A DNA stretch of 42,002 nt from Candidatus Paraburkholderia calva (GTDB taxonomy: Bacteria; Pseudomonadota; Gammaproteobacteria; Burkholderiales; Burkholderiaceae). Under the pieces are notes generated by a model. It saw only the letters and a list, made by a program, of their open reading frames with translations. It made no database searches and was not told the origin of the DNA. The stretch spans positions 1 to 42,002 of the forward strand of contig LFLF01000018.1 in NCBI GenBank assembly GCA_001184395.1, written 5' to 3'. Numbering within the stretch: the stretch's first letter is position 1; each line of letters opens with the position of its first letter. Of the stretch, positions 1 to 9,672 are shown piece after piece. Position numbers and translations under genes: made by a program.

Positions 1-108
1 CCGACGTTTTCCCGCGAGCCAAGCCGACCAGCGGATGCTTCAAGTTGATCTGTTCTCGAGCGGTTGACGGAAGAAATCTTCCTCGGTCACGGGCGTCTTC
101 GGACCCAT
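1..108 (-). pseudogene. IS5-group transposase, 5' fragment running off the left edge
   Basis: Read on the minus strand from an ATG at 108, the product begins MGPKTPVTEEDFFRQPL. After a one-base loss near position 55 it continues in another frame as INLKHPLVGLA. This is the conserved N-terminus of IS5-group (DDE) transposases, in which a short leader is followed by a helix containing the INLKHPLV..LA motif. In the frame of the ATG a TGA follows directly after the shift, so the gene is broken. The rest lies outside the window. It sits just downstream of the last ICE gene, so it may mark an IS insertion at the end of the transfer operon. The family call is from memory of the motif. Confidence 0.6.
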
Positions 109-229
109 CCGCACCTCGTCGAAAAATGCAGGATTTAAGCGTTAATATGCCTGCTTCCTGCAATTCGCTCAACATGGTTTGGGCTGGAGTGCTTGGTGGG
201 ATAAAGCTTTAGGAATTGTTCAGGATCGG

Positions 230-471
230 CTACGTAGTCGTGGGAGACTCAGGAAGCTCTGCCCGTCTTGCTTTTCCGAATGCGCGATCTGTCGCCATGA
301 ACCGCTCCAGCATTGGCACGATCAGGCGAACGGATCGGCGGCCGGTTGGCCGGTTTCACAGGCAAGCGCCTCGGCATAGGCGGTCAGATCGCGATGGAGG
401 CGAGCGGGCAGCTCCAGCGTGACCTTCACGGGCTTGTCGTCGGCGATCGGTCCGAGCTTCAGCTTGGTCAT
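230..471 (-). pseudogene. DUF2274 protein, last gene of the trb operon (frameshifted)
   Basis: The start codon overlaps the trbI stop as ATGA (468-471), implying translational coupling. The product begins MTKLKLGPIADDKPVKVTLE and continues with the LPARLHRDLTAYAEALA segment typical of DUF2274, a small protein (about 75 residues) nearly always found directly after trbI in this ICE class; its function is unknown. After codon 45 one base is missing and the frame ends early (...ADPFA, stop). In the next frame the expected tail resumes (LIVPMLERFMATDRAFGKAR) and ends at a TAG at 230-232. The ribbon-helix-helix-like N-terminal half suggests DNA or protein binding, but this is a guess. Confidence 0.8.
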
Positions 472-1723
472 GGCTTTTCTCCATAGGCTTCCAATACAAG
501 CTCGCGAATTACAACAAGCACCCGAACCGGGAAACCAGGGCGGATGGTCAGCGTCGGCGCGATGTCGAGCTGGCGGCCGACCGCCTGCCGGCCGACCTGG
601 CTCACGCTATCGGAAGCGCCCTGCCGGATGACGCGAGCGAGGTCGCTCTCGTCACCCGAAGAGCCGGCCTGTGATCCGATGCTCAGCAACGTGAACAGGC
701 CGGCCGCTTTCGCCAAATCCCACCAGCGATGGTCGACCCCGTCCTCCAGCCCCGCATAACCCTCGGCGTCTGCGCCGGGCTGGCGCTCTAGCACGATAGA
801 ACAGCCGTTGGGGAAGATCAGCCGCGTCCAGACGAGCAGCACCCGGCGCTGGCCGAAGCCGACTCCGTTGTCGTGCTGGCCGACGACGCGCGTGCCCTGC
901 GGCACGAGCAAGATGCGGCCGGTCAGGCTGTCATAGACGTTCTTGGTCACTTGGACGGTGACCTGCCTTGGCAGATCGGAGCGGATGCCGGTGATCAGCG
1001 CGGCCGGGATCACGGCGCCGGCCTAGAGGATGTTCGGCGAGGCCGGCGCGGCAACGCGATCGGGCGACACGGTGCGTTTGTCGGGCGTGGCGTCGAGGAA
1101 GGCCTGCTGACGCTGCTGGGCCGACGGCGTCGCCGGCTGCGGCGCGAGACCGAGGCCGGCGAGGTCAGGCTGAGAGGCGGACTGCGGCTGGCCCGGCGAT
1201 GCGTCGGCCAGTGCGGTTCGCCCCTCGGTGCCGGCGAACAGTTTGGCGCTGCGGGCCGCCTCCAGCTCCTGCCGCCGTCGTTCGGCCTCGGGATCGGGTG
1301 TCGTCGGCTCGCCCGGCGTTCCCCCCGGCGCCGTCACCGCCTGGCCGCCGTTCTGCGCGTCGAGGATCGGGTGGCCGAGATCGCCCGGCAGCGGCGGCCC
1401 GAGCTTCGCACGCCGCCGTAGTCCTTCGGCAAGGCGTTCAGCCCGTCCGGCGCGTTGCGGTTGCCGAGCGTCACCAGTTCCTCCGGCGCCTTGCCATCGT
1501 CGCGTCCCTGAAGACCGTAGATCAGCGCGCCGCCGATCCCGACGCCGGCGACGAGCCCGATCCCGGCTAGAACCTTGCGCGACAGGCGGGTAACGCGCGG
1601 CGGCGCGGCGCGCAGCCGCATTGCCGCCGCGGGCTCCCCGGTCAGCGGCCGGGCCTCGTCCCCGGACGCCGCTGCCTCTTCCTTCCGGGACCCGTCGTCG
1701 GTGCTGCCGATTTCCTCTCTCAC
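468..1723 (-). pseudogene. trbI: TrbI/VirB10-like T4SS protein (one frameshift, one amber)
   Basis: TrbI is the VirB10-like subunit that spans inner and outer membranes in the mating-pair channel. The GTG start overlaps the trbG stop (GTGA, 1720-1723), and the total length of about 418 codons matches the family. In order: a cytoplasmic acidic N-terminus; one membrane segment (KVLAGIGLVAGVGIGGALIYG, about residues 50-70); a Pro/Gln-rich linker; and the beta-barrel domain with VTKNVYDSLTGRILLVPQGT and GFGQRRVLLVWTRLI. A one-base loss near 1402 (after KDYGGV) shifts the frame. A TAG at 1023-1025 then interrupts SPNIL-stop-AGAVIPAALITGI, where relatives have Gln, so CAG to TAG is the simplest reading. 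Its C-terminus is intact. Confidence 0.9.
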
Positions 1724-2627
1724 GACGTCCGCCCCCCGTTCGGACCGAACGCTTCCGGCGATCGCGTGGCATCCGCGGCAACGTGCCGGCGCGGGATCGA
1801 GCCACTCGCCACGCCGTCGGTGCGCACGATCCGCACGCGCCGCTCCACCCGGCCGGTGCCGCGCAGCTCGGTGGCGGCGAACAGGCGGTCGACGATCATG
1901 TGGTTGCCGAGCACGCGGTAGTTCACCAGCTCGGAGGTGTCGCCCTCCGGCCCGACCACGAACAGCGGCGGCATCTCGCCTTGCGCAATCCCGCACGGGA
2001 ACTCGATGAACACCTGCCGGCCGTCATCGAAAGCGCGCAGCAAGAGCCAAGGCGCGGTCGCCCTCGATCGCGTAGCGGAAGTTGACGTTCGCGAGATCCA
2101 CGCCGGTGGCGACGGGCTGCGCGGCCTCGGCCTCTGCGTTCTGCCGGTGCAGCGCGATGAGCTGGTCTTGGCTGTACTGCCAGGACACCGACGCCATGTA
2201 GGTCTTCTCTAGCGCGCGCAGCTCCATGTGGTAGGTGCGCCGGTCGGTGTTGATGACGAGGTTCGTGACAAGCTCCGGCCGCGTGGGCTTGATGAGGATG
2301 TGGACTCGCCTGCCAGCACCCGTGCCGCTCTCGGTGTCGCCGATGATCCAGCGCACGGTGTCGCCGGCCGCCACCGGCCCGGAGCCGACCAGCGCCTCGC
2401 CGGGCTGGAGCGCGATGTCGGTGATCTGGCCCGGCAGCGGCTTCGGCGTCTCGACCACGGTGACGGGCGCCGTGGGATCGCGTTGCAGCAGGGCGGGCGG
2501 CGCGTCGTCATAGGCGATCTCGGACGGACGCTGCGTCGTGGCGCAGCCGGCGAGCGCGGTCGCGCCAAACAAGGATCGTGATGGCGGAAACGCGGGCGAC
2601 CGGCCTCCAGATCGAAGGCTGGGTCAT
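1720..2627 (-). pseudogene. trbG: TrbG/VirB9-like T4SS protein (frameshifted)
   Basis: TrbG is the VirB9-like periplasmic/outer-membrane subunit of the conjugation channel. The ATG overlaps the trbF stop (ATGA, 2624-2627). The N-terminus is a signal sequence ending in a lipobox (LAGC at about residue 27), but a one-base change near 2568 puts the start and the lipobox in different frames. The central region (PLPGQITDIALQPGEALVGSG, YHMELRALEKTYMASVSW) is typical. A second shift near 2040 separates it from the C-terminal beta domain (LRAFDDGRQVFIEF, LVNYRVLGNHMIVDRLF). Full length of about 300 codons agrees with the family. Both lesions look like single-base losses or gains in short runs. Confidence 0.9.
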
Positions 2628-3259
2628 TGGCCAAGCTCCCTGGACCAGTCGATGGCGGTGATGAAGATGCCGAGTGGGTTCTTGCGCAGCGTCTCGGTAT
2701 CGCCCGGGGTGTTGACGGACACGGTGACGATCGCGCTCCAGCGCTCGGTCGCAGCGAGCGAACCGTCCTGATAGCGGCGCTCGATCCAGGCAACGCGGAA
2801 CGAGTCCGGCGAGGCTCGGATCACCGAGGACACCTCGACGGAAACCTGCATGCGGCCGACCTTGGTGAAGGGATCGTTGGCGCGCAGCCAGTTCTGCCGC
2901 AGCACGATCGGATCGGCGGGGATCCGCGGATCTCCTCGATCAGCCGCGCCAGATACCAGGCGACCTGCGCGTCTGTCGGACGGTAGTCCGCCATGGACGC
3001 CGCAACGGCCTGCGCCTGCCCGAGCTTGTCGACTTGCACCACCCAACGGCACGATGGAGCCGTTGGCCGATTGCCAGATCAGCCCGCCGGCGAAGCCGGC
3101 GGAGAGCGCGAGCGAGCCGAACGCCATCAGTCGCCAGTTGCGTGCCTGCACGCGGGCGGAGCCAATGCGCTCGTCCCAGGCCTGCGCGGTGCGCTGGTAG
3201 GGCGTCGTGGGTTCCGGGGTCTTGCCATAGTGCGCGGCGGGTCGTCGGAAGATACTCAT
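2624..3259 (-). pseudogene. trbF: TrbF/VirB8-like T4SS protein (two compensating frameshifts)
   Basis: TrbF is the VirB8-like inner-membrane assembly factor. It has an N-terminal cytoplasmic tail (MSIFRRPAAHYGKTPEPT), one membrane helix (about residues 45-62, GSLALSAGFAGGLIW) and a periplasmic NTF2-like domain (RVAWIERRYQDGSLAATERW). The frame is open along all 211 codons, but residues 73-107 are out of phase. An extra T near 3050 and a lost base near 2930 exclude the conserved stretch VVQVDKLGQAQAV...VAWYLARLIEEIRG, which is readable in the next frame. The gene therefore looks intact to a simple ORF finder but encodes a scrambled central segment. Its start overlaps the trbL stop by one base. 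Confidence 0.88.
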
Positions 3260-4436
3260 CAGCGGTCGCCTTGATCGAGGGAAACGGCAGTGCCGCCGCC
3301 ATGGCTGTCGCCAGACTTGACGGCGTGGGTGGCGGACTGGACGCCGTGGCCGAGCTGCTGGCCACGCTTCATGCGTTTGGCCCAGGCGGGCGGACCGCCC
3401 CTGCCCGATGCGGCAGGAACCGGGTCGGCGGCAGCTTCCGCCGGAGCGGCTTCGCCCACGACGGCGTGCCCGCCGGCCACGAAGCCGTCCTTCATGGAAG
3501 CTGCGGCACGCCTGAACGGACTGGCGACGGTCTGACCGACCTTCCCCGCCCCGGTCCGGGCAACACCGCCGAGACCGGATGCGACGTCGGCAGCGCCCGA
3601 CTGTCCGGCGCTGCCGAGGCTGTAGGCAGTGGACGTCGCCCCGGCGAGCGAGGCACCAGCCCGCGCCGCGGCGCCCGCGCCGAGCTGCGGCTCGCCGGAA
3701 ATCAGGCCGTTGGCGATGCCGGGGCCGAAGATGGCGAGACCAACGAGCGACAGCGCCTGGCCCATATCGGGCAGCGTCTTGCCGAAACCGGCAGTGAACT
3801 GCGCGAACAGACTCTGGCCGATGCTGACGATCACGGCCAGCATCATGATCTTGACACCCGACGAGACCACGTTGCCCAGCACCTTCTCGGCGAGGAACGC
3901 CGTCTTGTTAAAGAAGGCGAAGGGGATCAGCACGAAGCCGGCGAGCGTCGTCAGCTTGAACTCGACGATCGTGACGAAGAGCTGGACCGTGAGACGAGGA
4001 AGACCGTTATCTGGGCAATGTTGACGAACAGGCCGACAGGACCCGCCAGCTTGTTGACCGCGTCGAGCATGGGCTGGGCGGCGGTGATGCCGACCTCCGC
4101 CAGCCGTCCGGGCCTGAGGAAATCCTCGACCTTCAGCGCGCCGCCGCCCGCCTTCAGGCCGAGCCCGGAAAAGCTGTCGAAGACGATCGTCACGAGCCTG
4201 TCGAAGCTGCTCGATAATGAAGGCGAAGACGCCGATGTAGAGGGTCTTGCGCACCAGCCAGCGCAGCACGTCCTCCTCGGCGCCCCACGCCCAGAACAGC
4301 CCGGCGAGCGTGACGTCGAGCGCGATCAGGATCGAGGACAGCCCGCTCACCTCGCCCCGGACGAGGCCGAAGCCGGAATCGATATAGCGGGTGAAGATGT
4401 CGAGGAAGGTATCGACACGATCCCGACATTGGTCAC
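3259..4436 (-). pseudogene. trbL: TrbL/VirB6-like polytopic T4SS protein (frameshifted)
   Basis: TrbL is the multi-spanning VirB6-like inner-membrane component. A GTG start (MTNVGIV) is followed by a one- or two-base disruption, then DTFLDIFTRYIDSGFGLV and LSSILIALDVTLAGLFWAWG (membrane segment). An extra G near 4208 shifts the frame. The conserved FDRLVTIVFDSFSGLGLKAGG and KVEDFLRPGRLAEVG are in the second frame, and a further shift near 3985 returns to the first frame for LTTLAGFVLIPFAFF and KIMMLAVIVSIGQSLF. The Gly/Ala-rich C-terminal tail (from about 3720) is typical. The gene has about 390 codons, and at least three lesions separate its parts. Confidence 0.87.
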
Positions 4437-4587
4437 GGCATCATCCTTCCCGACGACGTTGGCGTCGATCGCGGCGGGATCGGAGAGGCATGGGCGGCCC
4501 GGAGACGTGCCGGTTCCCGCGAGGTGGTGAAGGTCGCGACGCGCACCATGCGGGGGACGGCGGGCGGCCGTTCCATCGGCATGGCCT

Positions 4588-5341
4588 TCAGTGACCGTGT
4601 GACATCGAGACGGCGCCCGGCTGGTAGGGCGAACGGGTGACGAAGCGCCGGTAGTTCTCCTGCCCTTCGGCGATGGCGCGCTGCTCGTCGGCCGCCTTCA
4701 GCGCCACGGCGCGGCCGTTGGTGGCGACGACGGCGGTGAGGTCGGCGAGCTGCTGCGCCTGCAGCGCAAGGAGCTAGTTGCCGGCCTGCGTTGCCTGGAG
4801 CGCGCCGGTGGCGCCCTGGCTCGCCCCGACCAGCGCCGACATCTGCGTGCGGTTGGCGTCGATGTTGCCGACGACGCCGGCCTGCACGCGCATCGCGTCC
4901 TGCAAGCCGCCGACGGTGGTCTGCCAGCGGGCGCGGGCGTCATCGACCATCTGCCGGTCGGACGTGGACAGGTTGGCGCTGCCGTATTTCTGCTGGAACG
5001 CCCGATCGATCTGCTGGACGTCGTAGGCAATCTTCTACGCCTGGGAGAACAGCTGCCGGGTACGGCCGATTGACTACTGGAGCTGCTGGAGCGAGGAGTA
5101 AGGCAGGCGCGCGAGGTTGCACGCCTGGATTCATCAGCATCTGCGCCTGGTTCTGGAGCAACATGATCTGCTGGTTGATCTGCTGGAGCGCTCGGGCGGC
5201 CTGGAGGACGTTCTGCGCGTAGTTCGACGGATCGAACACGATGATGGCTTGGGCGGGCGTCGCCAGCATCGGCGCGAGGACGATCGGCGTAGTGAGCAGC
5301 GCTGCAGCGAGCCGCGCCGCGTGGGTACGGCGCGGGATCAT
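4588..5341 (-). pseudogene. trbJ: TrbJ/VirB5-like T4SS protein (three amber codons, one insertion)
   Basis: TrbJ is the VirB5-like minor pilus/adhesin protein. It has a signal peptide (RLAAALLTTPIVLAPMLATPAQA) followed by the family's coiled, Gln-rich helices (NVLQAARALQQINQQIMLLQ). An extra C near 5133 shifts the frame. Read past it, TAG codons fall at 5074-5076, 5035-5037 and 4774-4776, each inside a Gln-rich helix (LQQLQ-stop-SIGRTRQ, FSQA-stop-KIAYDVQQ, QAGN-stop-LLALQAQQ) where relatives have Gln. A CGC-to-TGC change (Arg to Cys) lies beside the first. All are C-to-T on the coding strand. The C-terminus (RRFVTRSPYQPGAVS) is complete. The ATG overlaps the trbE stop. Confidence 0.88.
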
Positions 5342-6937
5342 GAACGGGTCTCCAGGTTAGTGAGGTCGGGGATGAGGTCGGCAGCGCGGCCCGCAGCGCG
5401 GTCGCGCAGCCAGGCAGGCAAGGAAGCCGTCGCGGCCTTGCTCGGCGACCATCGCGGCGATGGCCTGCTGGTCGGTGCGCGAAGAGGCGGCGCAGAGCGC
5501 CAGCGCCACCTCGCCGAGTCCCAGCTCGAACAGCCGGTTGCCGCGGCACGACTGGCAGTAATAGTCGCGCTTCGGCGTCGCGCGGGCGAGGATCTCGATC
5601 TGGCGGTCGTTGAGCCCGAAGCGGCAGTAGATTGCGGTGATCTGCGGCTCGATCGCGCGCTCGTTGGGGAGCAGCAAGCGGGTCTGGCAGCTCTCGATGA
5701 TGGCGGGCGCGATGGCCGATCCGTCGATGTCGCTGAGCGACTGGGTGGCGAAGATGACGGAGGCGTTCTTCTTCCTCAGCATCTTCAGCCACTTGCGGAG
5801 CTGGCCGGCGAAACCCTCGTCGACGATGATCAACGTCGGCGAACCGTCCAGCCGGTCCTCGATGCGATGAAAGAGATAGGCGAGAACGGCCGGCGCCGCG
5901 CCGGGGCCGATCAGGCCCTCGGTCTCGAGCGCCTGGACCGTGCCGGTCCCGAGATGCTCGTGCTCGGCGTCGAACAGCCGGCCGTAGGCGCCGCCGACGC
6001 AGTATGGCCGCAACGCCTGCTTGAGGTCGTTCGACTGGAGCAGCACGGCGAGGCCAGTGATGGTCCTCTCCTCGATCGGCGCGAAGACGAGCGAGGTCAA
6101 CGCCGTCCAGACAACGCCGTCCAGAGATGTTCCTTCACCTCGGCGTGATCGCTACGCCCTCGCGGGTGACCGCCCAAGCGCGCTCAGCGGTCTGTGCGAT
6201 GCGGGCGAGCGGCTGAAGGCTGACGCCATCCTCCGCCCCATCAGACAGCCCGCCGCCGAGATCGTGCCAGTCGCCGCCCATCGCCAGCGTGGCAGTGCGG
6301 ATCGAGCCGCCGAAGTCGAAGGCGAACACCTGGGAATGGCGGTAGCGCCGGAACTGCAAGGCCATCAGCGCGAGCAGCACCGACTTGCCGGCGCCGGTCG
6401 GGCCGACGATGAGCGTGTGGCCGACGTCGCCGACATGGAGCGACAGCCGGAACGGCGTCGAACCCTCGGTGCGGCCGTGGAGCAGCGGCGGAGCGTCGAA
6501 ATGCTCGTCGCGCTCCGGCCCGGCCCACATTGCCGAGAGCGGGATCATGTGCACGAGATTCAGCGTCGAGATCGGCAGCTGGCGCACTTTGGCGTAGGCA
6601 TGTCCCGGCAGGCTGCCGAGCCAGGCGTCGACCGCGTTGATCGTCTCCACCATGCAGGTGAAGTCGCGGCCCTGGATCACCTTCTCGGCGAGCCTGAGCT
6701 TCTCGTCGGCAGCAAATATGCGGATCGGCGTCCCACACCGTCACCGTGGCCGTGACGTAGGCCATGCCGGCATGGTCGGCGCCGAGTTCCTGAAGCGCCA
6801 TGTCGGCGTCCGCCGCCTTGTTGTCGGCATCCGAGTCGACGAGGACGCTGGCCTCGTTGGTCATCACCTCCTTGAGGATCGCCGCAACGCTCTTCCGCTT
6901 GGCGAACCACTGCCGCCGAATCCTGGTCAGCAGCTTC

Positions 6938-6971
6938 GTGGCGTCAGTCTTGTCGTGGCGTCGGTCTTGTC
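6938..6971. repeat. 17-bp tandem duplication inside trbE
   Basis: Two adjacent 17-bp copies, gtggcgtcagtcttgtc and gtggcgtcggtcttgtc, differ at one base. A single copy encodes the expected LLDKTDATKLL; the extra 17 bp shifts the frame. The mismatch suggests the duplication is old enough to have mutated. Confidence 0.9.
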
Positions 6972-7118
6972 GAGCAGGATGGCGCGGGTGGACCAGCGAT
7001 ACGGGAAAGCCAGCCGGTTCAACTCGTCGAGCAAAACCGGTGTCGTCGCGGTCGGGAAACCGGTGATGGTGAGGACGCGCAGATGCTGGCGACCGAGCAC
7101 TGGCTTCAGCCGTCCGGT

Positions 7119-7148
7119 GAGCAGCTGGTCGGCGAGCAGCTGGTCGGC
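7119..7148. repeat. 15-bp tandem duplication inside trbE
   Basis: Two identical copies of gagcagctggtcggc, followed by the first seven bases of a third. The duplication adds five residues (LLADQ repeated) without shifting the frame. Confidence 0.9.
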
Positions 7149-7789
7149 GAGCAGCGCATCTAGGTGCATCAGCGTCTCGGGCACCCGCACCCGATGCCGG
7201 TGGGTCGAGACGCAGGCGTGGAGGTAGGTAAGCGTCTCGGCATCGTCGAGCCAGCTGCAGGACGGCATGAAGCCCTCGACGAGCTGGAGCAGCGATCGGT
7301 ACGGTCGACGAAGCCGGCGAGCCTCTCGCGCGGGCGGCTCGCGCGATCGGCACGGCCTTCGTAGAGCCAGCCCTCGGTGCGCGCCGCGTCCTCGGCCGGC
7401 GGCAGATAGAGGATGGTGAGGAAGTAGCTCGACTCATAATGCGCGCCGGCCTCCTCGAACGCGGCACGGCGTTCCGCATCGACCAGCACCGACGCGGCAT
7501 CGGGAAAGCGGCCGTCGGGATAGGTGCCGGCCTCGGGCACTACGCCTCGACGAAGATCGCCCAGCCCGAGCCGAGGCGGCGGAAGGCGTTATTGAGGTGG
7601 CCGGCGACGGCAACCAGCTCGGCCGGCACGGCGCTTGTCAAGGTCGGGGCCGCGGAAGCGCGCTGTGCGCTGAAAGCTCCCATCCTTGTTGAGGACGACG
7701 CCCTCGCCGATCAGCGCCACCCAAGGTAGGAAATCGGCGAGCCGGGCGGCGCGGCTGCGATACTCGGCGAGGTGCATCATGATCGCCCC

Positions 7790-8067
7790 TCAGACCGACA
7801 GGTGGCCGGGGATGCGCAGATAGCGGCGCGCCACGTCGATGAAGAGCGGGTCGCGCTTGGCTGACCACACCGCCGCCATGTGCCCAACCATATCAGGAGG
7901 CCGACCAGCCACAGGCGTATGCCGAGCCCGACCGCACCGGCGAGCCTGCCGTTCATGATCGCCACCGCGCGCGGTGCGCCGCCGAGCAGGATCGGCTCGG
8001 TCAGCACGCGATGCACCGGGACGGCGAAGCCCGGCACCTCGGCCACGGCGTCGGTCAGGCCGGCCAT
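7790..8067 (-). pseudogene. trbD: TrbD/VirB3-like T4SS protein (one frameshift)
   Basis: TrbD is the small VirB3-like inner-membrane partner of the TrbE ATPase. The ATG shares its A with the trbC stop (TGATG, 8065-8069). The product has the conserved N-terminus (PGFAVPVHRVLTEPILLGGAPR), one hydrophobic hairpin (AGAVGLGIRLWLVGLLIWLG), and, after a one-base shift near 7885, the C-terminus AKRDPLFIDVARRYLRIPGHL in the other frame. About 92 codons in all, the normal size. The trbE start is 10 bases downstream of its stop. Confidence 0.87.
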
Positions 8068-8396
8068 CAGACCAGTGCCCCGCCGCCAAACGAGAAGAAG
8101 CTGAAGAAGAACGAACTGGCGGCGAAGGCGATCGACAGGCCGAACACGATCTGGATCAGCCGGCGGAAGCCGCCCGACATGTCGCCGAACGCGAGCGCAA
8201 GGCCGGTCGAGATGATGACCACCGCGACGATCTTGGCGACAGGGCCTTCGATCGACTGGAGGATCTGCTGGAGTGGCTGCTCCCACGGCATCGACGAGCC
8301 AGCCGCCTGAGCGGCAGGCGCCGTCATCACGCCTAGCGCGACGGCGGAGACCGTCAGCGCGAAGCGCTGGCGGACGGAAGGTATGGTACGGGTCAC
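8067..8396 (-). CDS. trbC: TrbC/VirB2-like pilin (apparently intact)
   Basis: TrbC is the VirB2-like major pilin precursor. A GTG start at 8396 overlaps the trbB stop (GTGA) and follows a GGGAG ribosome-binding site. The 109-residue product has a signal peptide (about residues 1-36, ending TAPAAQAA), a short loop (GSSMPWEQPLQQILQSIEGP) and two membrane helices (AKIVAVVIISTGLALAFGD; IVFGLSIAFAASSFFFSFFSF). Length and layout fit the family and I see no lesion. In the present sequence its frame is continuous with the frameshifted 3' part of trbB, which makes a spurious fused ORF up to 8816; GTG 8396 is the natural start. Confidence 0.88.
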   Translation of the reverse strand: MTRTIPSVRQRFALTVSAVALGVMTAPAAQAAGSSMPWEQPLQQILQSIEGPVAKIVAVVIISTGLALAFGDMSGGFRRLIQIVFGLSIAFAASSFFFSFFSFGGGALV

Positions 8397-9416
8397 GAGT
8401 GATCTCCCTGGGTCGGGGTTGCGGGGAATGAGCGGAGCGGCGCAGGAGCCGGCGGTGGCGAGCACGACGCGGTAATCGCCGTCGGCCCCGAGCCCCTCGA
8501 CGCGGGTCAGCTCGGCGAGGCGGCGCTGCGAGCCGCGGCCGGCCAGCACGGCCACGAGGTCGATCGTCTCGGCGATCAGCGCGCGCGGCACGGTGACCAC
8601 CGCTTCCTGGATGAACGGCTCCATGCGGCGCAGCGCACCGATGGCGCTGCTGGCGTAGATCGTACCGATGCCGCCGGAATGGCCGGTGCCCCACGCCTTG
8701 AGCAGGTCGAGCGCCTCGGCACCGCGCACCTCGCCGATCGGGTTGCGGTCGGGGCCCAGACGCAGCGCCGAGCAGACGAGGTCGGAGAGTGAGGCGACGC
8801 CGTCCTTGGTCCGCATGGCGACGGAGGTTGGGCGCGGCGCATTGCAGCTCGCGGGCGTCCTCGATCAGCACCACCCGGTCGGAGCTATGCGCCACCTCGG
8901 CGAGCAGCGCGTTGGTAAGCGTGGTCTCGCCTGTCGACGTGCCACCCGCGACGAGGATGTTGGCGCGGAATGCGACGCCCTCGCGCAACACCTCGGCCTG
9001 GACTCCCGACATGATGCCGGCCGCGACATAGTCGTCGAGCGTGAACACCGCGACGGCGGGCTTGCGGATGGCGAACGTCGGCGTGGCGACCACCGGCGGC
9101 AGCAGTCCCTCGAACCGCTCCCCCGTCTCGGGCAGCTCGGCCGACACCCGCGGGGCACCGGCATGGACCTCGGCGCCGATATGGTGCGCGACCAGGCGCA
9201 CGATGCGCTCGCCATCGGCCGGCGACAGCCGCTCGCCCGTATCGGCGAGCCCGTCCGACCGTCCGACAGCCGGTCGATCCAGAGCCGCCCGTCCGGGTTG
9301 AGCATCACCTCGACGATCGCGGCATCGTCGAGGAAGCAGGCAATGGCATCCCCAAGCGCCGTGCGCAGCATCCGCGCACCGCGTGTTCTCGCCTCGTTGT
9401 TTCCTTGACCTGCCAC
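8393..9416 (-). pseudogene. trbB: TrbB/VirB11-like ATPase (frameshifts, Walker A lysine lost)
   Basis: TrbB is the VirB11-type hexameric traffic ATPase. The GTG start gives MAGQGNNEARTRGARMLRTA. The N-terminal domain ([19 protein letters not shown]) is followed by a shift near 9250. The ATPase core reads VAGGTSTGETTLTNALLAEV: the Walker A lysine is replaced by Glu (GAG at about 8,918), which should abolish nucleotide binding. A shift near 8,820 leads to Walker B/Asp box IGEVRGAEALDLLKAWGTGHSGG, where the usual TIHA is TIYA. A last shift near 8,480 is inferred because only the third frame gives a proper end (SPPPAPAPLRSFPATPTQGD, TGA at 8393-8395) overlapping the trbC start. Confidence 0.9.
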
Positions 9417-9546
9417 GTCGTCCCCGTCCGCTTCCCGGGCGCGCCGGAAGGGGCGGCCCTGGATCGGGGTCGAGTAGAAGAGGCGCTAAATGGCCAGTTT
9501 CAACAAGTATTTGTCGTAGTAGCAGAGGAGCGTAGAGGAGCGAAGA

Positions 9547-9573
9547 ATCGGCGGGAATGGAACTTCCGCCGAT
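9547..9573. other. Hairpin in the trbB-copG gap
   Basis: An 8-bp perfect inverted repeat (atcggcgg ... ccgccgat) with an 11-base loop lies in the 256-bp gap between the CopG-like gene and trbB, the largest gap in the transfer operon. It has no T-tract, so it is not a classical terminator. It could be a regulatory hairpin or a scar. A 10-bp near-perfect tandem repeat (agaggagcgt / agaggagcga) lies just before it at 9524-9543. I see no coding function in the gap. Confidence 0.35.
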
Positions 9574-9672
9574 CGGTAGTCTTGCCGCTTCACCTCTGGT
9601 GCAACCAGGTCGAGACCATCGCATCGCCGAATCGGGCCGCCAGGCATAGTCGCGACGGCCCGGCGGGGCCGC

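Larger units (their letters stand above)
5338..7780 (-). pseudogene. trbE: TrbE/VirB4-like T4SS ATPase (multiple frameshifts and duplications)
   Basis: TrbE is the VirB4-type ATPase powering pilus assembly. Total length of about 814 codons is normal. The start MMHLAEYRSRAARLADFLPW is followed by the N-terminal domain in three or more frames (about 7,640, 7,540, 7,290, 6,950 and 6,750). The ATPase domain has an intact Walker A (GPTGAGKSVLL, about 6,390). Near Walker B (LIIVDEG, about 5,830) roughly nine residues appear deleted in frame before FAGQLRKWLKMLRKKN. Further shifts lie near 6,130 and 5,400. Two tandem duplications (17 bp at 6938-6971; 15 bp at 7119-7148) account for one frameshift and one five-residue insertion. 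The Gln/acid loop TQSLSDID is present. No functional product is possible. Confidence 0.9.

Noticed and set aside
3034-4530. Long plus-strand ORF (498 codons) opposite trbL and trbF
   Set aside because: It is the antisense frame of trbL/trbF: high Arg and Gly, no domain, and it stays open only because of GC bias.
4437-4587. Short ORF between trbJ and trbL in the place of trbK
   Set aside because: Only 150 bp are available. The readings have no membrane segment or cysteine pattern of an entry-exclusion protein, so I cannot call trbK; it may be deleted.
5117-6148. 343-codon plus-strand ORF opposite trbE and trbJ
   Set aside because: Shadow of trbE; composition and lack of any motif show it is not a gene.
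7777-9624. 615-codon minus-strand ORF spanning trbB to trbD
   Set aside because: It joins pieces of three genes in different phases with long Arg/Pro-rich out-of-frame stretches; true boundaries are the overlapping starts and stops of trbB, trbC and trbD.
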